Assembly (NCBI GenBank): GCA_013400115.1
Contig: VXBP01004607.1
Location: 170,834 to 234,833 of the forward strand
Source: Rhinopomastus cyanomelas
Taxonomy: Eukaryota > Chordata > Aves > Bucerotiformes > Rhinopomastidae
Reading direction: 5' to 3'
Length of the DNA: 64,000 nucleotides
The position numbers were made by a program, and so were the translations under genes. Below are positions 12,375-24,122 of the stretch, in pieces. The notes beneath the pieces were generated by a model. That model saw nothing but the letters and a program-made list of their open reading frames with translations. It did no database searches and was not told where the DNA came from. Position 1 is the first letter of the stretch. Each line of letters starts with the position of its first letter.

Positions 12375-13915
12375 ACAAAAGAAAGAAGAAAAAATGGAGG
12401 CATTCAATACTATTTTTCCCTCAGCCTTTATTTAATTATATTGATAAATAGCGGGCTGCCCAGTGCCCTGAGTCAGGGGATCATGAACATGTGGACAGTG
12501 ACTTTCCATTTGTGGACACTAAAATTGTAAGTAACCAGCTGTATCACCTCTACGTTCAGAAGTCCATGGGATCTGGTGGGATTCATTCCAGAGTCCTGAG
12601 GGAGCTAGCAGATGTAATGGCAGCATCCCCCCTTGATCATCTACCAAAGGACTTGGGAGTTTGTGGAGGTCCTTGCAGACTGGAAGCTAGCCAGTGTTAA
12701 TCCCACCTACAAGAAGGGTGTGAGAGAACTCAGGGAACTACAGATGTGTTAATCTAATTTCAGTTCCCTGAAAAATTATGGAGAATATAATACTGGATAT
12801 TACTGAAAAGCATTTAAAGCACGATGCAATCATCAGGCATGGTCAACATGGGGTCAGAAAGAGGAAGTCCTGTTTAACTTCATGCCCTTCTATGATAAGG
12901 TCACCTGCCCAGTGAATTAAAGGATGGTGGTGGATCTGTTGTTTCGGAATTTTAGTCTGATATTGTCCCCTCAACACATTCTCCTGGACAAGCTTTCCAG
13001 CGGTAGTATAAGCAGGTTCACAGAGCACTGGGTGCAGAACTGGCTGAAGGCAAAGGTCAAAACGGTTTAGCAAATGGGGTTGACAACTAGTTACCAGTGG
13101 CATTCCTAAGGGCTTAATTTTAGGGCCAGTTCTGTTCAATATATTTATGAATGACCTAGAAACAGGAGTTCAATGAGCCATTAGCTAGTTTGCTGATGAT
13201 ACCAAACTAGGAGTTACTGTTGATTCTCTCATGGGACAAGAGACTTTGCAGAAGAATCTAGATAGACGATTGCACAATAGGCATTACAACACTACAAGTC
13301 CAAATGCCAGATTCCACACCTAGAACAGAGTAACACCGTTAGGCATAAGTAAGTTGGGAGAGAAGTGCTGGGAGACCAGCCCTGCAGAAATGGATCTGGA
13401 GGTGCTGGACAACAGATGGCTCAATATGAATAAGCAGCCTGCCATGTCAAGCAAGAGGGTGCATCAAACACAGCACAGACAGATGGTCAAAGGCAGTGAT
13501 TAACTTGCTATATTCAGTATTGGTACGGCCTCACCTTCCATATTATATATAGTCCCAGACCAAACAATTTAAGAAGGATGTGAAGACGTTAACAGATCCA
13601 GAGGAGGAGGACAAAGCTAAGGGAAAACCTGGAAGGCATGTCATGTGAGGAGGGGCTAAGGATTTTAGGCTTGTCTAGTTTGGAGAAAAGTAGGCTGCAG
13701 GGTGACATCATGGCTTTCTACAGCTTCTGGAGGAGAAAAGCTGGGAAGGGAGCCACTGAACTCTTCTCCCTTTGGATCCAATGATATGATGTGTGGAAAT
13801 GGTTCAAAGCTGTGTAAGGGGAGGTTCAGACGACATCAGAAAGCATTTGTTTACCAAGATGGAGGTATTCTGCTCTTAAAATACAGGACGCTGTCTACCT
13901 GGATAGCGTGCTAGT
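12375..13915 (+). mobile_element. Old CR1 LINE, RT region, heavily mutated
   Basis: Fragments of ORF2 RT are recognisable in changing frames: QKSMGSGGIHSRVLRELAD (12561-12620), QHGVRKRKSCL (12847-12880), VTSGIPKGLILGPVLFNIFM (13087-13150) and FADDTKLGVTVDS (13190-13230), which retains the FADD catalytic motif. It then reads through EGMSCEEGLRILGLSSLEKS near 13635-13690. Many stops and frameshifts and no recognisable 3' tail show an old copy broken at its 3' end. It lies in SNX24 intron 2, antisense to the gene. Confidence 0.85.
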
Positions 13916-14215
13916 TAAGCACGTAAATACTGTGTTTCCTCTCTTACTGCTTTATAACTTGTCTTATAATCTCTACCCAGAGGCTTTAGTTTATCTTGCA
14001 AGATTATCCTTATATGTGAAACACAGCAGACATGTACCAGAAGGATTGGTGATGGGTGAGTGAGTTGTTCTATGGATTGCGAAACTATGAATCTTGTGGT
14101 ATCTTATTCAATGTGAACACAAAGGGGGAAATATCTGAGACATACTTGACTTGAACCAATAAACAAGGAAATGAGTGCTAAAAATTGACAAGTTACATCT
14201 CATAGAGATCCTTAC

Positions 14216-14299
14216 CTTTTTATGAAGTGCATGGAATTCACTATACCTCTTCTCCACAAAATGCTTCCTTCCACTCATTAGCACTTCTATTTTAAAGAC
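14216..14299 (-). CDS. SNX24: SNX24 coding exon 2 (PX domain core)
   Basis: Minus-strand exon of exactly 28 codons. It is preceded by a pyrimidine-rich acceptor ending TTTTCAG and followed by AAG|GTAAGG. It begins VFKIEVLMSGRKHFVEKRYS and ends EFHALHKK. The RKHFVEKRYSEFHALHKK block is the conserved PX-domain signature: a basic residue, then [RK]-[YF]-S-[ED]-F and LH, which forms part of the phosphatidylinositol-3-phosphate pocket in PX proteins. Both ends are phase 0 and fit exons 1 and 3. The open frame runs on both sides of the splice sites, but that flanking translation has no PX similarity. It is separated from exon 1 by about 44 kb of intron loaded with retroelements. Confidence 0.96.
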
Positions 14300-15498
14300 C
14301 TGAAAATTATAAATAATAGAAAGGAGATTAATATTACTTGCACAGTTTTGCGTTATGTCACATCCTGTGACTGCACATTTTACCTTGGTCATTGCTGTAT
14401 GTGGTTCCAAAAAACCCTTGATGGGGCACAGAGGCACAACAATTAGTAAGAATTGTGGTTAAATCTTTTGCTAACAAGTGTGTTCAACAAAAACAAAAAG
14501 ACAAGTTAATCTTGGAAGATGTACTGAACAGTAAAAACTAAGCATGAAAAACCTAATGCATGTTGAACAGGTAAAAAACATTTAAATGGATGGTCAAGAA
14601 ACAAACAAACAAAAAAAGATTTTTTCTTTTCATCCTCTTATGATATGACATATAAGCACACTCACACATGTTCAGTAAAAACTGGGTAACAGACAGTGTA
14701 AGTTATATATGGAAAAGGAGAAACAAATGCAAACTGTATTATAGGTTAATACAGCTCTAATCTACAAAATCACAATTGAGCTTGTGCTTCTACCTACACC
14801 CTAAGGAAAAAACCCAAACCCAAACATGGCAAATGCTTGTTTTCTTTCCATGATACATGTGACAGCTTTTGTGGCTGCCTCTGAAAGGTTGAAAGGCCAG
14901 GAAAAGAAACTCTCTAGATACACTAATTAGCAGTCACTAACATGACATTTTCTTGGTTCTCAGGTCAACAGGTCAGTTCTGAGGGCAAATGATGAGAAAT
15001 ATTTTGAAGTACTCAAGAAAACACAGTCTACTAAATGAAGACAAAATCAGCAGAAAAGCAATACAGGAAAGATGCTTGGTCTGTCTGTAAGTTCTTTGCT
15101 TCCTATTTTGCTCAGAAAATGCTAGAAATTATTATTTTCAGAGAAATGAGAGACAATCAGGAAACATGACGAAATCAAGACTCAAGAATCAGGCCAAATG
15201 AAAAGTCACATGAAAATAAGTTTGCAAACAGTGTTTATGTCTGAATGCAGAAAAAGGGGTTTCTGTTACAACATGCCCAGCTAGCACTGATAAGAGCAAA
15301 CATACAGAAACCAGGTTGGTTAAACACTTTTTATTGTCCACTAGAATCTGCCTTTCTAACAGGTCTAAATGCTATGGTTTTCAGTGGCTAGCAAAACCAC
15401 ATTAGAAACAGAAACACTTTGTTTAATCCGCACTGAGTTGAATCTATCTTTATTCGAATGAAGTATGGATGGGACTGCTGTCATTTCACACCAACCAT
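14300..15498. other. Start of intron 1 upstream of exon 2, nothing recognised
   Basis: AT-rich with short A-rich microsatellite-like runs (AAACAAAC at about 14600). No repeat family was recognised. Confidence 0.45.
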
Positions 15499-15663
15499 AG
15501 AATCATAGAATCATAGAATCATTACAGATTGGAAGGGACCTCAAAAGATCATCTAGTCCAATCCGCCTGCAACAGCAGGATCACCTAAACCAAGTCACAC
15601 AGGAACTCATCCAGGCAGGTCTTGAACATCTCCAGTGAAGCAGACTCCACAACCACTAGCTCA
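15499..15663 (-). mobile_element. CR1 LINE 3' end, short copy
   Basis: Minus-oriented. It starts with three tandem CATAGAAT(C) units (the CR1 3' octamer tail read in reverse) followed by the 3'UTR with CATCTAGTCCAATCCGCCTG and the last ORF2 codons, and stops near GACTCCACAACCA. This is the young tail class seen at 3175, 4497 and 37207. It is in the same orientation as SNX24, the only young-class copy in sense orientation. Confidence 0.92.
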
Positions 15664-18600
15664 GATTATTGTAATAACTTATGCTACATTTCACCTCTTT
15701 GAAAACACTTATTTCACAGTGTCCTGATCACTGTGAGTAGACTACCTTATTTGGATGCACTGATTTATATTCCCCTCCCCCATCTATTGAGACTGTTTGG
15801 GGAGAACAGTTATAGTTATTAAAAAGTTTTCCTATACAGATGAGAAAACTTCAAGGCACCATGAGAAATATGTGGTAAGTTCAGAGCTACAAAGAAAATT
15901 ACATTCAAAGAAAATCAGTGTAGGGTTTTTTCTTTAGTAGATAGTTATCCTAATTATAGTAGGTAAATATTGTTTACATCTTATATTCCATGTACTGTAT
16001 GAATGAAATAATACTGCAAGGAATAAAATGCTTTGGATTGCACAGGAAAGTCAGGACACTGAGAGTCTCAAGGATAATCTGGTGGGAAGAGCAGACAATA
16101 TGAAACTAGTTAAGTGACCATGTGTCACAAGTTAAGGTGGTGCAACACAAATTAATTTGATTTTAAGCCTCCAGGAATTATGAATAACTTACAACACTCA
16201 CACCTCAGTCATCTAAAAGCTACTGCATGACTGTTAGTTTAGCAGTTTTGCTGGGTACATGTTTTGCCAATCTTGAGAAGCCTAAGGGCCTCTTTGCTCA
16301 CCTATAAGAACTCCCTTGACAGGCAGCTTTCTTGTGAATCATGGTTTGGCTTGTGCAGTCCCATTTCAGTTTTAGTGATGTACATGCAACTTCAGAGAAA
16401 CATCTTCCTTCTACAAGTCTACAAAACCATAATTTCATAAAGGAGAGTAGCTGTGATACGGGGAGCAAATGAAATACAAATCCCTCTGTGAGCTTTCTTT
16501 TCAAGGCACCCATCTACTTTGTTCTCCATTTAATAGCTCATTTAAAAATTACAGAAAAGGCTTCACGATACCAAAATGTGGGGAGCATTTTTTTTATTTA
16601 CTGTTTCATAATAGTTTTATTTACTGTTTCATCATTTTTGCTAACAAAATGACACTAAAGAATGCATTCACTGGTCACTTTTACAGTATAAAAACAGATA
16701 CAAACAGATATTTGTACAGATACAAAAAGAGAGAACAACAGCTTTCCATGCCATTATGCCATTTTCAGAATCCCAACTCTGCTACCTTTACACCTGTGCT
16801 TATCAGGCTGTACCAGTACAGAGGATGTAACTGTGTCTCCTACTGTTCACAGCCATTTGATCAAGCTTTAGCAGACACCTAAATTTCACGACAACAGAAG
16901 CATTAAGTTGAAAATCACTGTTTGAAAACAAACTCCTGCAAATAGTGTTTCTAACCTACCACTTGCAGCACCTAGATTTCAGAAATATAAGAAGGTTGTG
17001 TCAAACAAGAGGGCAACCTGCAGAGGTTTTCTTTTAACATCTACCTAAATATTACATTTATTTACAAAGTAACTGAAAAAGCAGAAATGCAAGCAAGCAA
17101 AACAGCACACTGTGCTTATGAACTTCCTATTATTAAATTACTTTAGAAAGCATAAATTCACAAAAGCAAATAAAAAGTACAGAAGTGAGTTTCTGCGTCA
17201 CTACTTGATACAATGAAATGGCTTTGTGTGAAAGGCAAACATTAGTTTATGGGAGATACAGGATCTCTTTATGAATTCAAAAGAGCTATAGGCAAATCTC
17301 ACACAAATTTAAGTGAGCAACTGCAGGCCCTGACAGAAAAACAATGTAAGGAAACCAGTGAACGTAGGCAAAAGTGACAAAATAAAGACTGAACAACTAT
17401 GGGGAAAAATGCCATACTGCAAGGAAATTACTTTTCTTGTAAAAATGTTCATGTTCAATGAAGAGATAACTCTGAAAAGACATATGACTTTTTGTAAGCG
17501 ACAGTTAGTTAAACAAAAAAGGTAACAATCACTGAACAAGGCATGTAAAATGCTTCCCTCATAGTCAATGAAATACCAGAAATTACACTGCACTGAAAGA
17601 TTTGTAGTTATCCTGACTAGGTGTCATGTCCTGATCATTAAGAGAATGGAATTATTCAGGTTCATGGACTCACTTGGGTCGAATTTGCAGTGCTCAGAAG
17701 ATTTTATGGATAGTTCTTTGAAGTGGTGGTGGAGGCACTCTAGACAATAATGCACCATTCTCCTATAGTTAAGGTTGATATCCCATTTAGCCTTTGTGCT
17801 TTTGACAATAACACAGCTAAGAAATGTGTATGCACTCATTTACATTCCAATGAGCAAGATGGGAACAGAAGTGACATCTTTTGGTTCCATACTAGAAGGA
17901 TCAGCTAAAAAATAAGAACAAAGGGTATTATTGCTTAAAAGTTGACACAAAGCCTGTAAGTATTCAATCAATATTCCTTCCCATTATTGGCTCTTTTTGT
18001 CTAATCAAAAGATGAGGATTTAATTATCCCCACACAGTCCATCCCTTTGTTTAGGTCCTTGTATCAACTTTCAAGCCATACTGGGGAATCCTTTCCATGA
18101 TCCTGTAATTTTGCAATTAATGAAGGGGAAGTACGTTTACATCTAACAGAGTGCCAAAAACATTCCTAACTAAATCAGCAAACAGTACCAGTGGCACTGT
18201 GTTCAAAAATTGAGAATATGAATCCCACAACAAGTCACCTACAAGCTGTGATGTCTATATATAGACACAAAACCACAAAATTATTACAAAGATGGAACAA
18301 GTTATCTGACATTGGTATCATATTGCTGTCTTACCTCCCATAGTCTGTGGTAGTACCACCTTTCCCTGTGTTAATCCCAAAGTTATCTTGATCCCTCTGA
18401 GAGGTGCAAAGGGCTGATGTGGTCTACTTGCCAGATGTCTCACCTCTAGTAACTAGTGATTTCTGTGCCTTCTGAGTTTAGAATCTGGTAATTTCAGTAA
18501 ACTTGGGCTTTCATGTGAACCTATAGCGTAAAGTCACCTTAATTCAACTGCAAGTGAATCCATGAACCTGAGTTATCCCCCTTCTCTTAATGATCAGGAC

Positions 18601-19825
18601 ATGACACTAGGGCACAAGGGACCATAAACATGAAGACAGCAACTAGACTTCTTTACAAGTACCCTGAAACTAGAAATGTCTCACCTTTCCTGTTTACTAC
18701 CACAACACTTACCAAAAACAAAGCCAGAAAGTCATTATCCATTGAAAGCACTCTTATAGCAGATCTTATCCCATGTAAATGATGTGTGGGACAAACAACT
18801 TTGTACTGAGCATCAGTACAAATATTGTTGACTTTTTGCCTAGCAGAACTGCAGATTTGCCACTACAATTCGTAACCATCAAACCTGTGAAAGAAACTCC
18901 TCAAGAATTCCTAAAGGTGCTTATTAGTAAGGCAGAAAACCTTTCAGGTCTGTCTACAAAATAGATTTATATATGATTTTCTTTTAAAATGTCCTTTTTT
19001 TGTCTCTTTTCCTTGCTTCTACTTTGTTCCAGTTATATGGATTATACTCAGATCTTAGAAACCATTTTATTAATTTGTTATTGCTACCAAGTATGCCTAA
19101 TTTTACCATATTCTGAAATTCATCAACTTCTGATCATTAGCAAACCTCTGACTGAATGATCCTTTTTAGCTGTTTTCTTAAAAAATACTTTTCTTCCTGC
19201 AGAAAATGCACAGTACTATGTTGTAAATAAATTAGATTCTATATGTACAAACAGTTGGAACTGTGTAGCTATGAAGACAGAAAGCACAAATGGAAGAAAA
19301 CAGTAACCAGTAAGGCATACAAGAAGTACTCATGCCTTCTTTTAAGCCCACTGGTGTTCTAAGTGCACTAAGCAGTAAACATCATTGATACCGTGATTCT
19401 TAAGTTCTTAACGTATGTTGAACACTTACACTGGATACAAAAGGACATATTTTAATCTGCTATTCTGTTGGACAAATACATATTTTCAGTAATTTTCCTC
19501 AAAAACCCAAGAACAATAAATTTAACAAAAAAGGAGGAATGACAAACATGACCAGGAGTAGGAAAGAAAACTAATGAGCACAGTAAATTCTCAAATTCTT
19601 TTTCTATTACATGAGAAGCACATAATAGACATGTTTATATTCACTCAGAAAAATTACATTAACTACACAGTTATGATAAATAAACACTATCATAGTTTAT
19701 ATGGAAAAACAAAGCAGGAAGGAGAACCCCACAAAAGTCTAGTACTGTGCTCTTCTCTCTCAACAGCAAGCTTACCAACACTATTTCTACTTATTACTTA
19801 CAGAGATAAATATATCCCAGAGTTC
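15664..19825. other. Intron 1 stretch, nothing recognised
   Basis: AT-rich. It contains the 23-bp duplication at 16593. Open frames, including 16469-16882 plus, are low-complexity in composition and carry no known domain. Confidence 0.45.
16593..16633. repeat. 23-bp tandem duplication in AT-rich DNA
   Basis: TTTATTTACTGTTTCAT occurs at 16593 and again at 16616, a period of 23 bases. It is a short local duplication only. Confidence 0.7.
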
Positions 19826-20846
19826 AGAGGGTGCTGATCAGTGGTGCCAGCTCCAGCTGGAGAGCTGTGACTAGTGGTGTCCCCCAGGGATGGGTGCTGG
19901 GACCGGTCTTGTTCAACATCTTCATCAGTGACATTGATGAGGGCACAGAGTCTCTGCTCAGCAAGTTTGCCGACGACACCAAGCTGGGAGGTTTGGCTGA
20001 TGCGGCTGAGGGCTGTGCTGCCATCCAGAGAGACCTGGACAGACTGGAGGGCTGGGCACAGAGAAACCAGATGAAGTTCCACAAGGACAAGTGCAGAGTC
20101 CTGCATCTGGGGAGGAATAACCAATTCCACCAGTACAGGCTGGGAGGTGATCTACTGGAAAGCAGTCCTGTGGAGAGGGACCAGGGGGTCCTGGTGAACA
20201 ACAGGTTAACCATGGCACAGCAATGTGCCCTGGTGGCCAAGAAGGCCAATGGGATCCTGGGGTGTATTAGGAGGAGTGTGTCCAGCAGATCGAGGGAGGT
20301 TCTTCTCCCCCTCTACTCTGCCCTGGTGAGGCCTCATCTTGAGTACTGTGTTCAGTTTTGGGCCCCCCAGTTTAAGAGGGACAAGGATCTACTGGAGAGG
20401 GTCCAGCGGAGGGCTACGAGGATGATTAGGGGACAGGAGGGCATGGCTTATGAGGAGAGGCTGAGGGACTTGGGGCTTTTTAGTCTGGAGAAGAGAAGAC
20501 TTAGGGGAGATTTGATCAATGTTTATAAGTATCTGAAGGCTGGCCAGGAGGGGGGGGACAGGCTCTTTTCACTTGCTCCCTGTGATAGGACAAGGAGCAA
20601 TGGGTGTAAGTTGCAGCAGAGGAGGTTCCGCCTCAACACAAGGGGGAACTTCTTTACTGTGAGGGTCACAGAGCACTGGAACAGACTCCCCAGGGAGGTC
20701 GTGGAGTCTCCTTCTCTGGGGACTTTCAAGGCCCGCCTGGATGCGTTCCTCTGTGATCTGTGTTAGATAGTTTTGTCCTGCTCCGGCAGGGGGGTTGGAC
20801 TCGATGATCTCTTGGGTCCCTTCCAACCCCTAACATCCTATGATCC
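19826..20846 (+). mobile_element. CR1 LINE, 3' 1 kb, best preserved copy
   Basis: 5'-truncated within RT and intact to the 3' end. Its 3'UTR differs from the commonest class here: GTCCTGCTCCGGCAGGGGGG, then GACTCGATGATCTCTTGGGT and a terminal CATCCTATGATCC. This marks a separate subfamily. It lies in SNX24 intron 1, antisense to the gene. The reading frame is described separately. Confidence 0.93.
19831..20766 (+). pseudogene. CR1 ORF2 C-terminal fragment, 311 codons uninterrupted
   Basis: An open frame encodes the C-terminal third of CR1 ORF2. Residues 15-20 are SGVPQG and 46-49 FADD, the reverse-transcriptase catalytic motif. The thumb and CR1 C-terminal domain follow (residues about 120-311, with EVLLPLYSALVRPHLEYCVQ, LLERVQRRATRMIRG and FFTVRVTEHWNRLPREVVES), ending FLCDLC and a TAG stop. 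No internal stop or frameshift is visible, unlike every other copy in the window, so this is probably one of the youngest insertions. It lacks the endonuclease and the N-terminal RT, so it cannot mobilise itself. The first Met is arbitrary because the copy is truncated just upstream. Confidence 0.85.
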
Positions 20847-21859
20847 CTTTATATGCTTCACTGTGCTTGACAGATTTTTGTCCAAGGAACAGCTAATGCA
20901 TTCAAAGTGCATTCAAAGTGTCACAAAACTCAACCTTAAATCTTTGCCATGCCCATATGGAAGGAATTCAGAGCAAATGAAATGACAGCTATGGTCCATG
21001 AAACACTAATAGGATTTCCATGTTTAGTGTTTGATCATTGTTTAGACAGTGTTCTGATATGACTAGAAAAAGACCACAAGACAAGAACAGAAGTAACTTT
21101 AAACACACTTCCATTCTACTGATCTAGGGGGAAACTGTATTGCACAGAACCAGTAAGACCACCTGTACAGTGGAGGTAACCAGAGCTGCATGCAGGTGCA
21201 GTGGTAATCAGGTATCTCAATTAGGCGCATAAGTGCCTCGTGGCAATGCTCCCTAATTATGAATGCTCTCTGCAGCAGAGACAAGCAGAATGTTCAGAGC
21301 CAACTCAAACTTCAGAGCAGCTTTGATAAAACTGAAATCTTGCTATCCTGCAAATGAAAACAAATAACTTATTCTGACTTCATCCTTTGGAAGCAAACTC
21401 CATTGAGCAGTGGGCACAGGGCAGCTCAAGGGCACAGAGCCAAGCTGACACGGGTCATGGAGGCAGAAGGCAAGGAAAACTCCCCTTTCCTCTCCTTTTC
21501 AACCACATTCCCTCCAGTTCTACTTCTCCCTTATCTTGCATCCACTGTTTACTTTGTGTTATCCCCACCACATTGCCTTGCCAAGACTCAAGACCTTCTA
21601 TACCTTGTAGGTTGCCTATAGTTGCATCTTTGCTTCCTCCCTGTAGCAACTGCTCTCCCTGCCCTATACAATCAGCTCCTAAACAAGCTCCTTCATGGTC
21701 TTCCCATAAGGAAGTGATCCCTTCCTGCTGTAGAACTGGACAAGTTGGGGCACTGTAAAAAGCAGCATAACAGCTCTGAATAGCTCCGTTTCCTCCATTT
21801 CTTCTTATGATGGGCATAAGAAGGAGTGAAGCTGTATGAGGCAGTAAAGGAAGTGAAAC
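20847..21859. other. Intron 1 stretch, nothing recognised
   Basis: A somewhat C/T-rich patch at 21480-21760 gives overlapping open frames on both strands with no recognisable domain. It could be an unclassified old repeat. Confidence 0.4.
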
Positions 21860-22503
21860 ATTAGGTATTTGACAGCCAGCTGAACACCAGCCAGCACTGC
21901 GCCCAGGCAGCTAGGAAGGGCAATGGCATTCTGGCTTGTGTAAGAAATTGCATGGCCAGCAAGAGTAGGGAAGTGATAATACTGCTGTACTTGGCATTGG
22001 TGGGAATACCTTGAATACTTTGTCCAGTTTTGGGCATTACAGTATAAGAAGGCATTGAGGTGTTGCAGCAAGTACAGAGAAAGGCAGTGAAGCTAGTTAA
22101 GGACCTGGAGAATATGTCTTACAAAGAGAGGCTGAGGGAGGTGAAAGTCTTTATCCTGAAGAAAAGGAGGCTGAGAGCAGACCTTACAGCCCTTTACAGC
22201 TATCAGAACGGAGGTTGCAAGAAGGGCAGTGTTGGCCTCCTTTCCCGAATAACTGATGACGGAAGAGGAGACGGCCATAAGGTGCTCCAAGGGAAGCTGA
22301 GATTGGAAACTAGGACAAATTTATTTAGTGAAGAAGTAGTTAAACATTGGCCAAGGCTGTCCAGGGAAGTAGTTGCATCCCCATCACTGGAGAGTAGATG
22401 TGGCACTTAGGGTCACAGTGAGGTGGTTGTGCAGGTGTTGGGTTGATGGCTGGACTTGATCTCAGAGATCCTTTCCAATCTTAATGAATCTGTGCAATTC
22501 TGT
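21860..22503 (+). mobile_element. Older CR1 LINE, 3' end
   Basis: ORF2 C-terminus remnants run across frames: KGNGILACVRNCMASKSREV, LQQVQRKAVKLVKDLENMS, YKERLREVKVFILKKRRLRA, then a diverged end. The 3' tail is GATGGCTGGACTTGATCTCA, then GATCCTTTCCAATC and TGTGCAATTCTGTG. This tail belongs to a different, older class from the 19.8 kb copy, and the reading frame is partly open (22060-22410). Confidence 0.88.
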
Positions 22504-24122
22504 GTGAAACGGAGAATAATCAGAATGTTGAGTGACAGGACGAAGAGGGACAGAGCAGAGTCGTTCATTCCTCCTCGAAGCAATCCTATTAAGTGCTGAA
22601 TCCTCTTTTCTGATGGAAAGGAGACATCCTGATGATGAAAGGAGACAGAATGCAGGAGATGTAGACAGACAGCTCAACCAGTGCAGATGACCGGAGCACT
22701 AGCGATCACAGGCAGGCTTCCTATTTCCTTACTAATTTTACGTAACCTTTAGTCATTTACTTACAGAAAAACCTCACTCTTCAAGAACACTTCCACTGTT
22801 ACTGGCACAAGAACTACCTAAATCTGCCTACAGTCTCGAGAACCTTTCAGCAGTTTGTCTTTCCCACCAACACTATAAGATATGCAAGGACATACCCTCC
22901 TACACTCTTATTGCTGTATGGCCTTTTTCAGTCATAAGATGGCACAGTATGTGTAGGAATTTCTGAAAATAAGAGGGTATTCTTTCTGAAAACAGCCTTT
23001 GAGAAGTGTAGGTCAGTTTTCTTAAGAGTCCAGAGGAAGAGGTAGTAAAACAATCTGTACCGCAACCCAGTGAGACAGTTTTGTGATTCCTAAAATATGG
23101 GAAGCTCTAGGGAGGCTTCTACGAACTGTCACTGCTGAATGACAGAGCAGCTAACATATAAGAGTATGTAATTTTCTCATATTTTTAGCTCTCTTTAAAC
23201 CAATCTTTTCCAAACACAGTGATCATAAATCCCATAGGAACTTCTGTGTCATTTCCTGAAAAATAACTTAGTTTGCTTTCAAAGGTAAAAAGGCTCTCCC
23301 CTGCCAGAGAAACACTGACTGTGGAAATCTAATTTGTAACCAAACCAAGAAGCTATGAGGTCTGACTCACTCTTATTACTTTATTAGCCCCACAGAGTAG
23401 AACTGTTACACAGATTACAATCCATTGTCACTGTGGGCAACATCTGGTTAACTTCCTTAGAATCAAACTTGAAAAACTAGAATCAAACTGGAAAAAAATC
23501 TAACTCCTAAAAAAAAAAGGTTTGCGAAGACTATATATATACTGCAATGGCATCAGCACTGCTGGTGCTCCGTTATCTTTCCAGTGCGTCCATTCTGACT
23601 GAAAGTTTATGGTACTTCCACAAAGTCAGAAAAAATTCTGGGCCTAAGAATATGTTCCTATGATTTGGGAGCTGCCACGATATTCAGGAGTGGAAAAAAA
23701 GACTGGAGGATGCTCATAAGTTTTTGTACGAAAGAGATGCCGGACAGGAATCTATCCTATTACACATGGGAGCAATACCTGAAAAGACCATAATGTGTTA
23801 CCATAAAATAAGGCAGCCAGTGAAGAGAAGGGACAAGGGGCTTCTGCTCTGAGTATTTCAGTTCAGTAACCTTGAAGGGAACATAAAATTTCATCATGTA
23901 TCAATCAGGAATGTATGTCACTGCATCTGCTTGCTGTGAAAAACCATTGCCAACATACAGCATCCCTGTCCCTCCCTCCACTGTGGTGAGGCAGCTGGAT
24001 GACAGATGACAAAAACTCAAGCATCTTTTAAGTCTACAGGTCTGTACTAGGGACCTAAAAGCTCCACATCTACTGGTCACACATCTGAGGCAACATCTAT
24101 CTAAATTATACATTTCCATCCC
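22504..24122. other. Intron 1 stretch, nothing recognised
   Basis: AT-rich. It includes a poly-A run at about 23511 and no recognisable gene or repeat family. Confidence 0.45.

Larger units (their letters stand above)
9424..14215 (-). other. SNX24: SNX24 intron 2 (4,792 bases)
   Basis: Runs from donor AAG|GTAAGG at 14215 to the acceptor ending ATTTGCAG at 9424. It contains one old CR1 (12375-13915) and a small hairpin-forming sequence near 9898-9920. The rest is AT-rich with no supported feature. Confidence 0.9.

Noticed and set aside
16469..16882. 137-codon plus-strand open frame
   Set aside because: Composition follows the local AT-rich repeats; no domain.
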